NCBI RefSeq assembly: GCF_000970305.1 | Contig: NZ_CP009517.1 | Span: 3,906,001-3,970,000 of the forward strand | From: Methanosarcina barkeri 3 | GTDB lineage: Archaea; Halobacteriota; Methanosarcinia; Methanosarcinales; Methanosarcinaceae | DNA length: 64,000 nucleotides | Direction of reading: 5' to 3' | In this document: positions 9,128 through 18,018 of the stretch, piece after piece | Layout of the letters: every line of letters starts with the position of its first letter | Numbering within the stretch: position 1 is the first letter of the stretch | Translations under genes and position numbers: made by a program | Notes under the pieces: generated by a model | Told to the model about the DNA's origin: nothing | The model's database searches: none | Seen by the model: only the letters and a program-made list of their open reading frames with translations

Positions 9128-9235
9128 AGCATCTAATCTGTGTGGCACGTGCCCGGGTAGAGTGAAATCTACTAAGGTCAGGCCAGATCAGCCTGATAAA
9201 CTATTACTTCTATACGCAGAGAATAATCGTGTAAT
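9128..9235. repeat. conserved ~100-base intergenic element, copy B
   Basis: This is the second copy of the element at 6237-6345. It has the palindrome GGCACGTGCC, the hairpin GTAGA-gtgaaa-TCTAC, and a further possible helix TCAGGC...GCCTGA next to the shared CCTGATAAACTATTAC. It lies just beyond the terminator of the ChW gene, so it is probably not part of that transcript. Confidence 0.5.
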
Positions 9236-9482
9236 CGAGAGAGTTAGATCCTGCAAATATACTAAAAAACTTAATTCAATTTCTTTTATTTTTTCATGGT
9301 TACAGTGTCCGATATTCCCCTCTTTTTAGCTGGAATATCCTTTGTATCAGTAAAAAAAAGAGAAAGATCTGTTTCTTCAATTCGTAACCTTTGTTTAAAA
9401 GTTCATTGAAAATCTTCTGATAGATACAATGTTCACACAGATATAGATGGAATTTATGCACTGTTGACTTAGATCCATATTT

Positions 9483-9698
9483 TCAATGAATGTCTTTCCA
9501 CATACAACCTGTCATAACAACGTACAAAATACCGTTAATTAACTTCCTCGTATTTTCACGTGGCCCTCCTTTATATGGTTTCTGTGAAGGAAGAGAAGGT
9601 TCCATGGATTCCCATAGAATATCATCGATTTCACGTGAATGACATGAAGATAAATTTATAATTTCAACCAATATTGCTTTTGGAATAGGCTCATTCAT
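9483..9698 (-). pseudogene. N-terminal fragment of an IS5-family transposase
   Basis: The 71-aa frame has the DUF4096-type N-terminus of IS5-group transposases: WESMEPSLPSQKPYKGGPRE followed by NGILYVVMTGCMWKD. It stops directly after the MWKDI block, so the DDE catalytic domain is absent and no downstream continuation is seen. The frame start lies inside a 29-base tandem repeat, and no inverted terminal repeats were found. It is a dead fragment. Confidence 0.7.
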
Positions 9699-9797
9699 AA
9701 TTTTATAGATGGAACAGGTTCATTCATAATTTTATAGATGGAACAGGTTCATTCATAATTTTACAGATGAAATAAGCTCATTCACAATTCTACAGAA
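9686..9797. repeat. 29-base tandem repeat, four copies
   Basis: Units start with CATTCATAATTTTATAGATG at about 9692, 9721, 9750 and 9779, a constant 29-base period. There is no unique spacer between copies, so it is not a CRISPR array. It begins at the start of the IS5-family fragment and probably arose by slippage there. Confidence 0.85.
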
Positions 9798-10139
9798 GTT
9801 TTTAGAAACTAAATAAACTTCATTTGGACCAACATACTTATAATAAAAATCAGATTTGGTAAAGTTGTAATTGTGCGTAGGTCCTTTTATACTGAAAGTT
9901 GGGAAATTTTAAATAACTTAACGTTGGAAAAAGTAAACTGACCTTGATATAACCGAATACAATGAAGGCAGTGTAGCCAATTTGCTGTAGATTTGAAGTC
10001 CAGTATTTATATACAATAGATAAAATTGATCTCATGATATTGAATTTTTAACTCTAAGACTGCTAGAAATTTCGTAATTTTGCAGCAAATTTGCTATACT
10101 ACCAGTGGAATAATAACCAACTATTGGCTGAGATAAAAA

Positions 10140-11606
10140 ATGAAATTCACATTAAACACAAGAAAAGTATTGGAATTTAATAGAATTTTAAATCCATTAC
10201 AAAATTGCCTCAGAATGCTTGTAAGCAAGCATGAATTAATTTCTTTGTTCACATTATTTTTTTTAGTTTATAACCTGAATATGAGATCAATCATTAGTGG
10301 GGATACCCTTCCTACATCTCTATTGCCATTTTGTATTTTGGAGCACCGTTGTGTGAACTTAGACAGCTTCGGAGCATATATCGAGACAATTAATAATCCA
10401 TATATGTTTAGACAAATTGATGGCCATTACTTATCTCAATATCCAATAGTTACCCCTTTAATAATCACTCCTTTGTATTTAGTTACATATATCTTGCTGA
10501 AAATTTCCTCTTGTCCAATAGATATGTTTAATCCGAGTTTTCAATCTATTGTGCTTTTAATGGAAAAGTTAAGCGCGTCTTCAATTGCTTCACTTTCTTG
10601 CATTTTCGTTTACTTATCTATAAAAAATTTAACAAATAAAAAAATCGGAATCATTTCAGCATTAATCTATGGTTTTGGGACCGACACATGGACAATAAGT
10701 AGTCAGGCTCTTTGGCAGCACGGCACGGTAGAACTACTCCTTGCCGCTATGATCTATATTACAATTAAAAATGAATTGCTTGAAAACAAATTAAATTATG
10801 TTTTCTTAGGATTTCTTTCGGGGCTATATATATTAAATAGACCTTCTGATTCGATCCTTGCTTTACCTGTAATATTATATATTTTTCTTAAGATGAATAA
10901 AGAAAATATAAAGTGGTTTTTTGCCTTAGTAATCATATCAGGCAGCTTTCTTTTAATTTATAATATTTATTATTTTGGTAATTTTTTGGGTGGCTATTCC
11001 AGTTTAAGTGATGGGATGGAGTTAAATATGGAAGTTCTTTCTCGTCTAGTTGGGTTACTGTTTAGTCCAAGTCGTGGATTATTCATATATACTCCAGTAT
11101 TTTTATTTTCAGTTTTTGGGTATTTAACAATAAAGGACCTTCCAAATGAAAAACTTAGATTTCTCCTTTATGCTCTTGGTTTAGCATGCATACTCGAAAT
11201 AATGGTATATAGCATTTTTTTCTGGTGGTGGGGAGGACATTGTTATGGTCCCCGTTATTTAACTGGAATTTTGCCTGTTCTTGCCATATATTTAGGGCTA
11301 TATATGAATAAAGTATCCAAAGAACCAAATAGATATTTTAAGTTTTTAATATTTGGGCTTATTGGAGTATTTATTATATGGTCACTGTTTGTGCAATTCG
11401 TTGGAGCATTTTACTATCCAATGGGTAATTGGGATAGCAAACCAAATGTTGATGAAAACCCTCAAAGACTATGGGATTGGAATGATACTCAGATCATGAG
11501 AAGCTTTCATGCAGGCCCCTATGCTTATGACTCACGATGGATTTTGTTATTTCATCACGGTTTTGGAAATATATACAATAAAATCACAAAAATATCTAAC
11601 TATTAA
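10140..11606 (+). CDS. multi-pass membrane protein, GT-C-type glycosyltransferase-like
   Basis: This 488-aa protein has about ten hydrophobic segments. An early loop holds SGDTLPTSLLPF (about residues 53-64), and a later loop holds LFSPSRGLFIYTPVF and FFWWWGGHCYGPRYLTG (about residues 310-380). These blocks recur in uncharacterised membrane proteins related to the PMT/ArnT (GT-C) glycosyltransferases, where loops after the first helix carry the acidic catalytic residue. A role in transferring sugars from a lipid carrier to S-layer or archaellum glycoproteins is inferred. The ATG at 10140 has no clear ribosome-binding site, common for leaderless archaeal mRNAs. No glycan genes are adjacent. 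The low-GC base use matches the surrounding accessory DNA. Confidence 0.6.
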   Translation: MKFTLNTRKVLEFNRILNPLQNCLRMLVSKHELISLFTLFFLVYNLNMRSIISGDTLPTSLLPFCILEHRCVNLDSFGAYIETINNPYMFRQIDGHYLSQYPIVTPLIITPLYLVTYILLKISSCPIDMFNPSFQSIVLLMEKLSASSIASLSCIFVYLSIKNLTNKKIGIISALIYGFGTDTWTISSQALWQHGTVELLLAAMIYITIKNELLENKLNYVFLGFLSGLYILNRPSDSILALPVILYIFLKMNKENIKWFFALVIISGSFLLIYNIYYFGNFLGGYSSLSDGMELNMEVLSRLVGLLFSPSRGLFIYTPVFLFSVFGYLTIKDLPNEKLRFLLYALGLACILEIMVYSIFFWWWGGHCYGPRYLTGILPVLAIYLGLYMNKVSKEPNRYFKFLIFGLIGVFIIWSLFVQFVGAFYYPMGNWDSKPNVDENPQRLWDWNDTQIMRSFHAGPYAYDSRWILLFHHGFGNIYNKITKISNY

Positions 11607-12029
11607 ATTTATAACACTAATTATGTGTTTTATTTCTTCCTTTCTTCATCGTAATTCATACACTGTTAAGATAAGTTATTGCATAAATACACCAGGGATT
11701 CAATAAAATGAAAGTGCTCCAAAGGTTCTGTAAATTCTAATTGAACTTTTAATTCCAATTCATTTGTATTCGGTTAAGGAACCCGTTAACTTTAAAGTGA
11801 CTACTGTAATTATCGAACCATCTTGGTTTGCGTTTATAGGTTTACAGACAATAACAACGAAAATAACACATTTCTTATAGATCTATCTTAACCGAACACA
11901 AATGAAACGAAATTGTATATGGTAAGGTACTTAAGTCTTCGGGAAGCGGCTATAATTGCATGTTCGCCTGTAGCTGGAAAAATTTTTATCCCCCTAAGAC
12001 TTAACAGTACCAAAGAAGGAAAAGATAAA
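11607..12029. other. intergenic stretch upstream of serC
   Basis: No supported gene. It holds the 3' flank of the membrane protein and the serC promoter region. A frame continuous with serC extends upstream to 11913, but it has no ribosome-binding site and is treated as untranslated leader. Confidence 0.5.
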
Positions 12030-13142
12030 ATGAAACCAACGCAAGTTCCTAAAAATCCTTGTTTTTCTTCAGGGCCCTGTGCCAAACATCCAGGGTATTC
12101 TGTTGAAGAGCTTAAGGATACACCTTTTGGCCGGTCACACCGGAGCAAACCTGGCAAGGAAAAATTAGCTGAAGCAATTAAAAGAACAAGAGATATGCTT
12201 GGCCTTCCTGATGATTATCTGGTAGGTATTGTACCGGCTTCCGATACAGGCGCTTTTGAAATGTGCATGTGGTCTATGCTGGGGTGCCGTGGAGTTGATG
12301 TTCTGGTTTGGGAATCATTCAGTAAAGAATGGGCAACCGACATCACTAAACAGTTAAAATTAAAAGATACCCGAGTTTTAGAGGCAGAATACGGAAAATT
12401 ACCGGATTTAAAGAAGGTCGACTTCAAGAATGATGTCGTCTTTGTCTGGAATGGTACTACTAGCGGAGTCAAAGTACCCAACGGCGACTGGATTCCTGAC
12501 AACCGGGAAGGGCTTACGCTTTGCGATGCCACCTCTGCTATATTTGCTATGGATATACCCTACCATAAATTGGATGTCATTACCTTCTCATGGCAGAAGG
12601 TTTTAGGTGGGGAAGGTGGGCACGGAATGCTGATTTTATCTCCGCGGGCTGTTCAGCGCTTAGAAAGCTATACTCCTGCCTGGCCATTGCCCAAAATTTT
12701 CCGACTGACCAAAGGCGGTAAACTGAATAAGGATATTTTTGAAGGCTCTACTATTAACACCCCATCCATGCTGGCTAATGAAGACTGGCTGGCAACACTA
12801 AAATGGGCAGAGTCTGTCGGAGGGCTTAAACAACTTATCCAGCGGACAAATGAAAATCTGGAGGTCTTAGAGGCATTTGTTGCTAAAAACGACTGGATTC
12901 ATTTTTTAGCGGAAACAAAAGAGACAAGGTCCAGTACCAGTGTCTGCTTTAAAGTTGATTTATCCGACGAAAAGCTTAAAGAACTGATTAAAACACTTGA
13001 AAAAGAAAAAGTTGCTTATGATATCGGTTCTTACCGTGATGCTCCTTCGGGTTTGCGTATCTGGTGCGGTGCTACCGTCGAGAAAGAGGATTTACAATGC
13101 CTCTGTGAATGGATCGAATGGGCTTACAATTTGGTGAAGTAA
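12030..13142 (+). CDS. serC: phosphoserine aminotransferase
   Basis: This 370-aa PLP enzyme converts 3-phosphohydroxypyruvate and glutamate to phosphoserine in serine biosynthesis. The PLP-binding lysine is K190 in [11 protein letters not shown], and the phosphate/substrate residues are in [12 protein letters not shown] at the N-terminus and in GRSHRSK (about residues 34-40). Length and motifs match the SerC group found in Methanosarcina and alphaproteobacteria rather than the E. coli type. I chose ATG 12030 because GAAGGA lies about 10 bases upstream; a longer in-frame start at 11913 has none. A perfect 15-bp stem-loop follows. It is monocistronic. Confidence 0.9.
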   Translation: MKPTQVPKNPCFSSGPCAKHPGYSVEELKDTPFGRSHRSKPGKEKLAEAIKRTRDMLGLPDDYLVGIVPASDTGAFEMCMWSMLGCRGVDVLVWESFSKEWATDITKQLKLKDTRVLEAEYGKLPDLKKVDFKNDVVFVWNGTTSGVKVPNGDWIPDNREGLTLCDATSAIFAMDIPYHKLDVITFSWQKVLGGEGGHGMLILSPRAVQRLESYTPAWPLPKIFRLTKGGKLNKDIFEGSTINTPSMLANEDWLATLKWAESVGGLKQLIQRTNENLEVLEAFVAKNDWIHFLAETKETRSSTSVCFKVDLSDEKLKELIKTLEKEKVAYDIGSYRDAPSGLRIWCGATVEKEDLQCLCEWIEWAYNLVK

Positions 13143-13157
13143 TATAATCTTCTTGTT

Positions 13158-13205
13158 ATCAGCAAAAAAGGTTCGTGAGAGACCGTTAATACCTTTTTTG
13201 CTGAT
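13158..13205 (+). terminator. long stem-loop after serC
   Basis: ATCAGCAAAAAAGGT (13158-13172) pairs perfectly with ACCTTTTTTGCTGAT (13191-13205) across an 18-base loop. It lies 15 bases after the serC stop. Confidence 0.7.
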
Positions 13206-13314
13206 GGCAAAGGGATCTTTTATCCCAAAATAATTTCACTTTTTAAATATATAAAACGTTATTTGCAATAATATTCAGGTTCTCTTGTGAAACTTATACT
13301 TTCGCAACTTTAAA

Positions 13315-13345
13315 ATACGAACGTTGTATCTCAAAACGTTCGTAT
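13315..13345. promoter_or_regulatory. inverted repeat ATACGAACGTT, possible operator
   Basis: ATACGAACGTT (13315-13325) and its exact reverse complement (13335-13345) are separated by 9 bases. Related words GTTCGTATAC occur at 13419 and 13435, and ATACGAACGTT occurs again at 14533, abutting the TATA-like box of the RiPP precursor gene. A shared regulator-binding site is possible. Confidence 0.35.
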
Positions 13346-13564
13346 CTTAAGCAAAAAACCACTTACTTTTCTGTCAATTTTCATGAAATTATTCATAATA
13401 CAAGCTTTCCAATATTTTGTTCGTATACTATTTTGTTCGTATACTTCTTTCATGAATATGGACTTGTTATCTTTGGCTAAAAAAGGTTCTCACAGTTGCA
13501 GAAATGACCGATTTGTTAATTTCATCCCTATAAGTTCAGGCCTATTTTTGAAATCCATTATTTC

Positions 13565-13861
13565 TCATGCAGAGATCACTTTTGCTTCTTTTTTAATTCC
13601 TTCAATAAGGTATGGGCTTATCGATCCTTCGGTTAGTAAATCTACTTTTACTCCAAGAAACTCCGATAACTCTCTCTCAATTCTAACCATAGTGAGCAGA
13701 CCTTTCGTTTCGGAAAACCTTACAAGAACGTCGATATCACATTCCGGTCTTTCTTCTTCTCTTGCATAAAAGCCAAAAATAGCTACCTTTATTGCTCCTT
13801 CTTTCTTGAGGAATGAAGATATTTTTTCGAATAACTCTTTACTCTGGGAAGCACTCTCCAT
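13565..13861 (-). CDS. orphan MntA-like nucleotidyltransferase with altered active site
   Basis: This 98-aa protein has the minimal nucleotidyltransferase fold (MNT). In HepT/MntA toxin-antitoxin modules this protein is the antitoxin and AMPylates the HEPN toxin. The canonical GSYARGE motif is here G30-FYAREE, with the key serine replaced by Phe and the Gly by Glu, while the metal-binding Asp pair in CDIDVLV (D42, D44) is kept. Activity is therefore doubtful. No HEPN partner lies next to it. A close paralog at about 18364-18660 keeps GSYARGE but has an interrupted N-terminus. This is probably a remnant whose reading frame survived. Confidence 0.65.
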   Translation of the reverse strand: MESASQSKELFEKISSFLKKEGAIKVAIFGFYAREEERPECDIDVLVRFSETKGLLTMVRIERELSEFLGVKVDLLTEGSISPYLIEGIKKEAKVISA

Positions 13862-14148
13862 ATCAGCATAATTTCGTTTGTTACAATTTAAACAGACCCT
13901 GATGAAAGAGAGCCACTTTTTTATCTTAGAATAATTTTGTTTTATTAATTATAACTTCAAAAACTTGTATACTACTCGAGAATTTTACATAAAGTGTAAC
14001 TTTTTTGACAATTTTTTAATCTTCTCTGATTTTTTAAAACATTTTTAAAGTAAAGTAACACTTAAAGGCTATTGTGACTTTTTACTGTATGGGATATAAT
14101 AAAAAAGACGGATTGAGCACAAATTCTCTGCATGAAAGTTAAGCAAAC

Positions 14149-14277
14149 TCACATATCTACTATCATAAACGGATTTTTATCAAGAAGAGCTGCTTCTATT
14201 TTTGTTTTAAGCCATTTATTCAAATCGAATTCAGCCTCAAGCAGTCTGAATATTTCTTCAAGCTTTGCCGATATCAC
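14149..14277 (-). CDS. 42-aa helical hypothetical protein
   Basis: A GTG-initiated frame with AGGAG 7 bases upstream encodes an amphipathic helical peptide containing KLEEIFRLLEAEFDLNKWL. I do not recognise a family. The good ribosome-binding site and the balanced composition support a real small protein, but it could be the C-terminal scrap of a larger decayed gene. Confidence 0.35.
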   Translation of the reverse strand: MISAKLEEIFRLLEAEFDLNKWLKTKIEAALLDKNPFMIVDM

Positions 14278-14593
14278 ATAATCACTCCTATTAGAACACT
14301 GTTGACTGGATCTTATGCTTAATATTACAAACCTAAAGTGACTTTATGTACTTTACATTTGAATCGACTCTTTGCACGAAGGTAGAATCATGTTCTTTCT
14401 CAAAATATTATATGGGAAAGCTTGAGGAATATTGATTAAACTAATATAATCGTAGTTTTATAATATAACCATGATACAACCTAACGAGATATTGCAGCTA
14501 TAAATGCTGAAATTTCTAAGAACTTATTGTAAATACGAACGTTTATAGTTGTGTTTCTTTAAGGTAAAAGAAAATTCTAAAGAGGGGGGTATA

Positions 14594-14893
14594 ATGAATA
14601 AGCAAGAACAAGGCAAAAAGATAGGTCAGGTTATTACTAAAGCTTGGAATGACGAGTCCTTCAAACAGCGCCTACTCGCAGACACGATGGCTGTGCTTAA
14701 GGAAGAAGGAGTTGACGTGCCGGAGGGTTTGGAGGTGCGGGCGGTAGAGAACACCGAAAAATTGGTCCATATGATCATACCACTGAAGCCGGCTTCAGAA
14801 GAATTCAAGAATGCAAAGCTTCTATTAATTGCGCAAGACAGTGGATTCCATGTCATAGGTTGTAGTTGTTGGCAAGGCGAGGGAATTACCTAA
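14594..14893 (+). CDS. NHLP-type (nitrile hydratase leader peptide) RiPP precursor
   Basis: This 99-aa protein has the nitrile-hydratase-alpha-like leader: ITKAWNDESFKQRLLADTMA, then LKEEGVDVPEGLEVRAVENT, then KLVHMIIPL. In bacteria this leader type carries ribosomal peptides to modifying enzymes. The putative core is the C-terminal tail after about residue 82, FHVIGCSCWQGEGIT, with C90 and C92 and a Trp. No Gly-Gly cleavage site is obvious. The ATG at 14594 has a very strong ribosome-binding site (AGAGGGGGG). A TATA-like box about 45 bases upstream abuts an ATACGAACGTT word. A radical SAM/SPASM enzyme follows 324 bases downstream, so the two likely form a peptide-modification pair. Base composition is richer in GC than the flanking DNA, suggesting transfer. 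Confidence 0.75.
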   Translation: MNKQEQGKKIGQVITKAWNDESFKQRLLADTMAVLKEEGVDVPEGLEVRAVENTEKLVHMIIPLKPASEEFKNAKLLLIAQDSGFHVIGCSCWQGEGIT

Positions 14894-15216
14894 TTTATCG
14901 GAGGCTTGGGATAGAAGATGCTCTAACCCAGCTTGAAACTACATTGCGGAAATGATAATTGTGATCAGAACCCTTGATGTTTGCCGTTACCCTCAAGCCG
15001 TAAGCATCCTCACGTCCGCGAAGGGCAATTCCGCTGATCCGTAGTTTTCTTAAAGATGGAAACCACTTGGCGCGGAAACTTCCTTTCCTGGATGCAGTTC
15101 CTGCATATTGCCCGGACCTTTTAGTCCGTCACAGAAATGGGTGTCAAAAGTGCCTTGCATCGCATCATATAGGAGGAGATTTGATAGATTGATTATTTTG
15201 GAGCGAAAGGAGGAAG
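14894..15216. other. spacer between RiPP precursor and its radical SAM gene
   Basis: No convincing gene is seen. Base composition is GC-richer than the surroundings and like the two flanking genes, so it belongs to the same imported segment. A 22-codon frame at about 15056 lacks a ribosome-binding site. A strong site (AAAGGAGG) at its end serves the radical SAM gene. Confidence 0.5.
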
Positions 15217-16698
15217 ATGTTAGGCTCTTACGAAATAGAGTATGAAGGGCGGAGATACTTCGGCAACGTCGTGTTGCGAGAACACCATATTTTCGAACAT
15301 GATAATGCACATTATCTGGTCGACGTGGGCAATAAGGCGGTCTCCCCAATCTCCGCCCGGTTGGCATCTATGATCAAGAAGGTGGATTCAGCTTTCGGCT
15401 GTCTGATCCCGGAATCCGCCATGGAGGAGTTGCGCAAATTAAAGCTGGTTGCCGGAGAGGAGGATGAGACGTCCGAGGCTGTGGAGGATGGCGAGTCGAT
15501 AGGATCATACGAGGAATTCGAGTATCCGGTGGTTAACATCTCCCTTTTCCTTGCGCAAGAGTGCAATATGCGCTGTGTCTATTGCTATGGTGGCGGGGGG
15601 CATTATGCTGGAAAAGGAATGATGACGGAAGAAACAGCGTTCCGAGCGGTTGACTGGCTGATGGAAAATTCCAAAAAAGCCGAAAGCGTAAGTATCAGTT
15701 TTTTCGGGGGAGAACCCTTGATGAACTTTTCCTTGATGAGAAAAATCGTGCCTTTCGCCAAAAGACAGGGAATGAAAAAAGGGAAGCGGGTCTTCTTCAG
15801 CATCACAACTAACGGTTCGTTGTTGAATGAGGAGATCATCACATTTCTCAAGGAAGAAAAGATAAGAACCTTTATCAGCTTTGACGGTCCGTCCGAATAC
15901 CAAAACAGTCAGCGTCCCTTCAAGAACGGTAAGGGATCGTATGATAAGGTCTCCGCAAATATCCAAAAGTTGCGGGCGGTTATCCCCCACCTGACGGGTC
16001 GAGCAACACTTTGTGGTGAGGCCAACCCTTTTCGGGTCAAAGATGGGATGGAGCGAGCTGGATTCACAACCTATTTTATTACCAAGGCTTCCCCCGTGCT
16101 TCTGAACACGCAGCTCGCAGATATTCCCTCAGCCAGAGAAGAAGCCTTGCAACGGATGCTGGCGTTTAACCGCAAGGAAATGGAGCAATTGCTCGTCGCT
16201 ATAAGGGCAAGAGCGATCGATAAAAATTATCTGCCGGGTCTCTTGTACGTCATGGCAGAAATGGATTTCGGGCAGAAACGCTACTATGGATGCGGAATTG
16301 GTAAAGGTATGGTCGCCATCTCCACAAACGGAGATATCTATCCCTGCCACAGGTTTGTGGGGATAGAGGAATTGCGTTTTGGGAATATCGCAGACTACCA
16401 TATTGAAGGGTTAAACGACTATTGGCGGGCGGTCGTGGATCATTTGCCAGAATGCTGGAGTTGCTGGGCGCGCTATTTCTGCGGAGGCGGCTGCTTCTAC
16501 AACAACAAGGCGCATACTGGGGATATGCACAGACCTGATTCCCTGTATTGTCGCGAAACGAAGGCAATGATCGAAGGCCTGATCCATCTCTTTTGTGACT
16601 TGAGCAAGGATGACAAGGAGTTTCTGAAAGGCATCATTAAGTATGTGACCGAGAAGCGAATCTTTAAAATGCCCATCAATTCAACAATTAATAAGTGA
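15217..16698 (+). CDS. radical SAM/SPASM peptide-modifying enzyme
   Basis: This 493-aa enzyme probably makes a thioether or other crosslink in the adjacent NHLP precursor. Residues 1-85 form a small domain resembling the precursor-recognition region of RiPP radical SAM maturases. The radical SAM cluster motif is C116-NMRC-VYC (C116, C120, C123), followed by SFFGGEP (SAM-binding GGE) and ITTNGSLL. The C-terminal third is a SPASM domain with many cysteines, including YGCGIGKG, IYPCHRF, CWSCWARYFCGGGC and LYCRET, binding auxiliary 4Fe-4S clusters. It resembles QhpD-like and ranthipeptide/sactipeptide maturases. ATG 15217 follows AAAGGAGG by 4 bases. No protease or exporter gene is adjacent. A MITE-like element begins 6 bases after the stop. 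Confidence 0.85.
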   Translation: MLGSYEIEYEGRRYFGNVVLREHHIFEHDNAHYLVDVGNKAVSPISARLASMIKKVDSAFGCLIPESAMEELRKLKLVAGEEDETSEAVEDGESIGSYEEFEYPVVNISLFLAQECNMRCVYCYGGGGHYAGKGMMTEETAFRAVDWLMENSKKAESVSISFFGGEPLMNFSLMRKIVPFAKRQGMKKGKRVFFSITTNGSLLNEEIITFLKEEKIRTFISFDGPSEYQNSQRPFKNGKGSYDKVSANIQKLRAVIPHLTGRATLCGEANPFRVKDGMERAGFTTYFITKASPVLLNTQLADIPSAREEALQRMLAFNRKEMEQLLVAIRARAIDKNYLPGLLYVMAEMDFGQKRYYGCGIGKGMVAISTNGDIYPCHRFVGIEELRFGNIADYHIEGLNDYWRAVVDHLPECWSCWARYFCGGGCFYNNKAHTGDMHRPDSLYCRETKAMIEGLIHLFCDLSKDDKEFLKGIIKYVTEKRIFKMPINSTINK

Positions 16699-16703
16699 TA
16701 ATA

Positions 16704-16987
16704 GGGGTCCAGTCAACATTTTAACGAAAAATATACTTTAAGCCTTTTACAGCGATCTGATGACGTTTTTCTCCTATAGTTCATGTTTTCACAGTTATCC
16801 ATATTTTCGAGAAATATTACTTTGGCAAATGCGTTCATGAAACCTGCACGATTACCTGATAATTGTTTCTGTTAGATTCCCATGGTACAAAGTGATCAAT
16901 AGGCTTTAAGAGATGAGTAGCAGAAGCATCCATATTATATACTAAAAAGCTTAGCGTATATTTTCGTTAAAATGTTGGCGATACCCC
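16704..16987. mobile_element. MITE-like element with ~40-bp terminal inverted repeats
   Basis: The left end reads GGGGTCCAGTCAACATTTTA then ACGAAAAATATACTTTAAGC. The right end is its near-perfect inverse (16942-16986). About 190 bases lie between, with no transposase. Short frames inside (e.g. WESNRNNYQV on the minus strand) may be leftovers of a parent IS. It is a non-autonomous element or a deletion derivative, inserted directly behind the radical SAM gene. Confidence 0.65.
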
Positions 16988-17340
16988 ATGATCAAAGTCT
17001 TTTAAAAATTGAATTATAGCAGTATCTGTAAAATTCTGCAGACTTTGAAAACTCCATTATCAATGAGGGTTTGAGTTCGTTCTCGTGCTTCACCTGGGAT
17101 TGAAACTATCTCCTGTGAGTCCTTTTGTATCATTGTTATCATCTATTCTAATTTGATCTTTTTTAATGCTTTATTCTAAGCTATTTTTCTTGAACCGGTA
17201 CTACTCTTAATTTTCAGCATTATTTATAATCCTCAAGCTTTCTTGAGGATTGGAAATTGGGGAATTTTAATCCGGCTAAAATGGGGAATTATTCACCAGC
17301 CTTGACATTAGTATAATCTCTGTATTTTGTTCACATATTT
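16988..17340. other. intergenic stretch with a hairpin and possible gene fragment
   Basis: A minus-strand frame of 42 codons at 17014-17142 (starting MITMIQKDSQEIVSIP) has no family assignment and may be a gene fragment next to the MITE. A perfect stem AATCCTCAAG/CTTGAGGATT lies at 17228-17251. Nothing else is supported. Confidence 0.4.
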
Positions 17341-17616
17341 GTGAATATCATAACTAAAAATTGGATTCAAAAACCACATTTGTTTCAGAGGAATATTTCA
17401 ACTGATAACATAAAAGAGGTTATAGTTTATGGGCAAATAATTGAGGATTATCCAGAAGACGAACCATGTCCATCAGCTTTGTTTTTTGCATATTCTGAAG
17501 GTAGACCCTGTCATGTTGTGGTAGCAGAATGTGAGGACCATGCAAGAGTTATTACAGTATATATTCCGGAAAATAATAAATGGATAGACTACATATTTAG
17601 GAGAGATCAAAGATGA
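17341..17616 (+). CDS. DUF4258 family protein, likely toxin of a type II TA pair
   Basis: This 91-aa protein matches DUF4258 by its order of blocks: a His-X-X-X-Arg region (HLFQRNISTDNI), EVIVYGQIIEDYPEDEPCPS, FFAYSEGRPCHVVV, and the C-terminal ITVYIPENNKWIDY-FRR. DUF4258 proteins are predicted RNase-like toxins related in fold to MqsR/RelE. It starts with GTG at 17341 without a visible ribosome-binding site. Its stop overlaps the start of the zinc-finger partner by four bases (ATGA), which supports co-translation. Toxicity is inference from the pairing. Confidence 0.75.
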   Translation: MNIITKNWIQKPHLFQRNISTDNIKEVIVYGQIIEDYPEDEPCPSALFFAYSEGRPCHVVVAECEDHARVITVYIPENNKWIDYIFRRDQR

Positions 17617-17867
17617 AACCTGACAGATGCAGTTTTTGTAAAGGTAGACTTATTGAAGGTAAGACAGAATTTGTGGCAAAAATCGGAGAGCAGATTATTG
17701 CCATTAAAGATGTTTCTGCCTATATATGTGAAAACTGCGGAGAAGCATATTATACTCCAGAAGTTTCAAGGAAAATAGATATAGTTATGAAGAAATTTCA
17801 TGAGTCCAAATTACTCTTGCATCCAGTGGCTGCCGGAGAACTAAGTTTTGATGAGATTTTAGCGTGA
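17613..17867 (+). CDS. YgiT/MqsA-type zinc-finger protein, likely antitoxin
   Basis: This 84-aa protein has the YgiT-type zinc finger with C6-SFC-K (C6, C9) and C39-ENC-G (C39, C42), and a C-terminal helix-rich tail. Full-length MqsA carries an additional helix-turn-helix DNA-binding domain; here only the zinc-binding half is present, as in many DUF4258 partners. It overlaps the upstream DUF4258 gene by ATGA. Together they look like a type II toxin-antitoxin module. Confidence 0.75.
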   Translation: MKPDRCSFCKGRLIEGKTEFVAKIGEQIIAIKDVSAYICENCGEAYYTPEVSRKIDIVMKKFHESKLLLHPVAAGELSFDEILA

Positions 17868-18018
17868 TTTTGTATGTTTACACGCTATCAGCTCATGAAA
17901 TTTAATTATTTATCCTGGCTCTTCGTTTTTTTATGTGGACATTCTCATAATATTCTCATAAAAACCGATGCGGTCTTGAATTGAAAATTATCTTATCCAT
18001 AAGGAATGGCGAAGAACC

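Noticed and set aside
9128-9235. Possible hammerhead-like core (CTGATAA) in the conserved element
   Set aside because: The invariant CTGATGA and GAAAC boxes are not present.
9686-9797. Regular 29-base repeats resembling a small CRISPR array
   Set aside because: The period equals the repeat length, so there are no spacers, and no cas genes are present.
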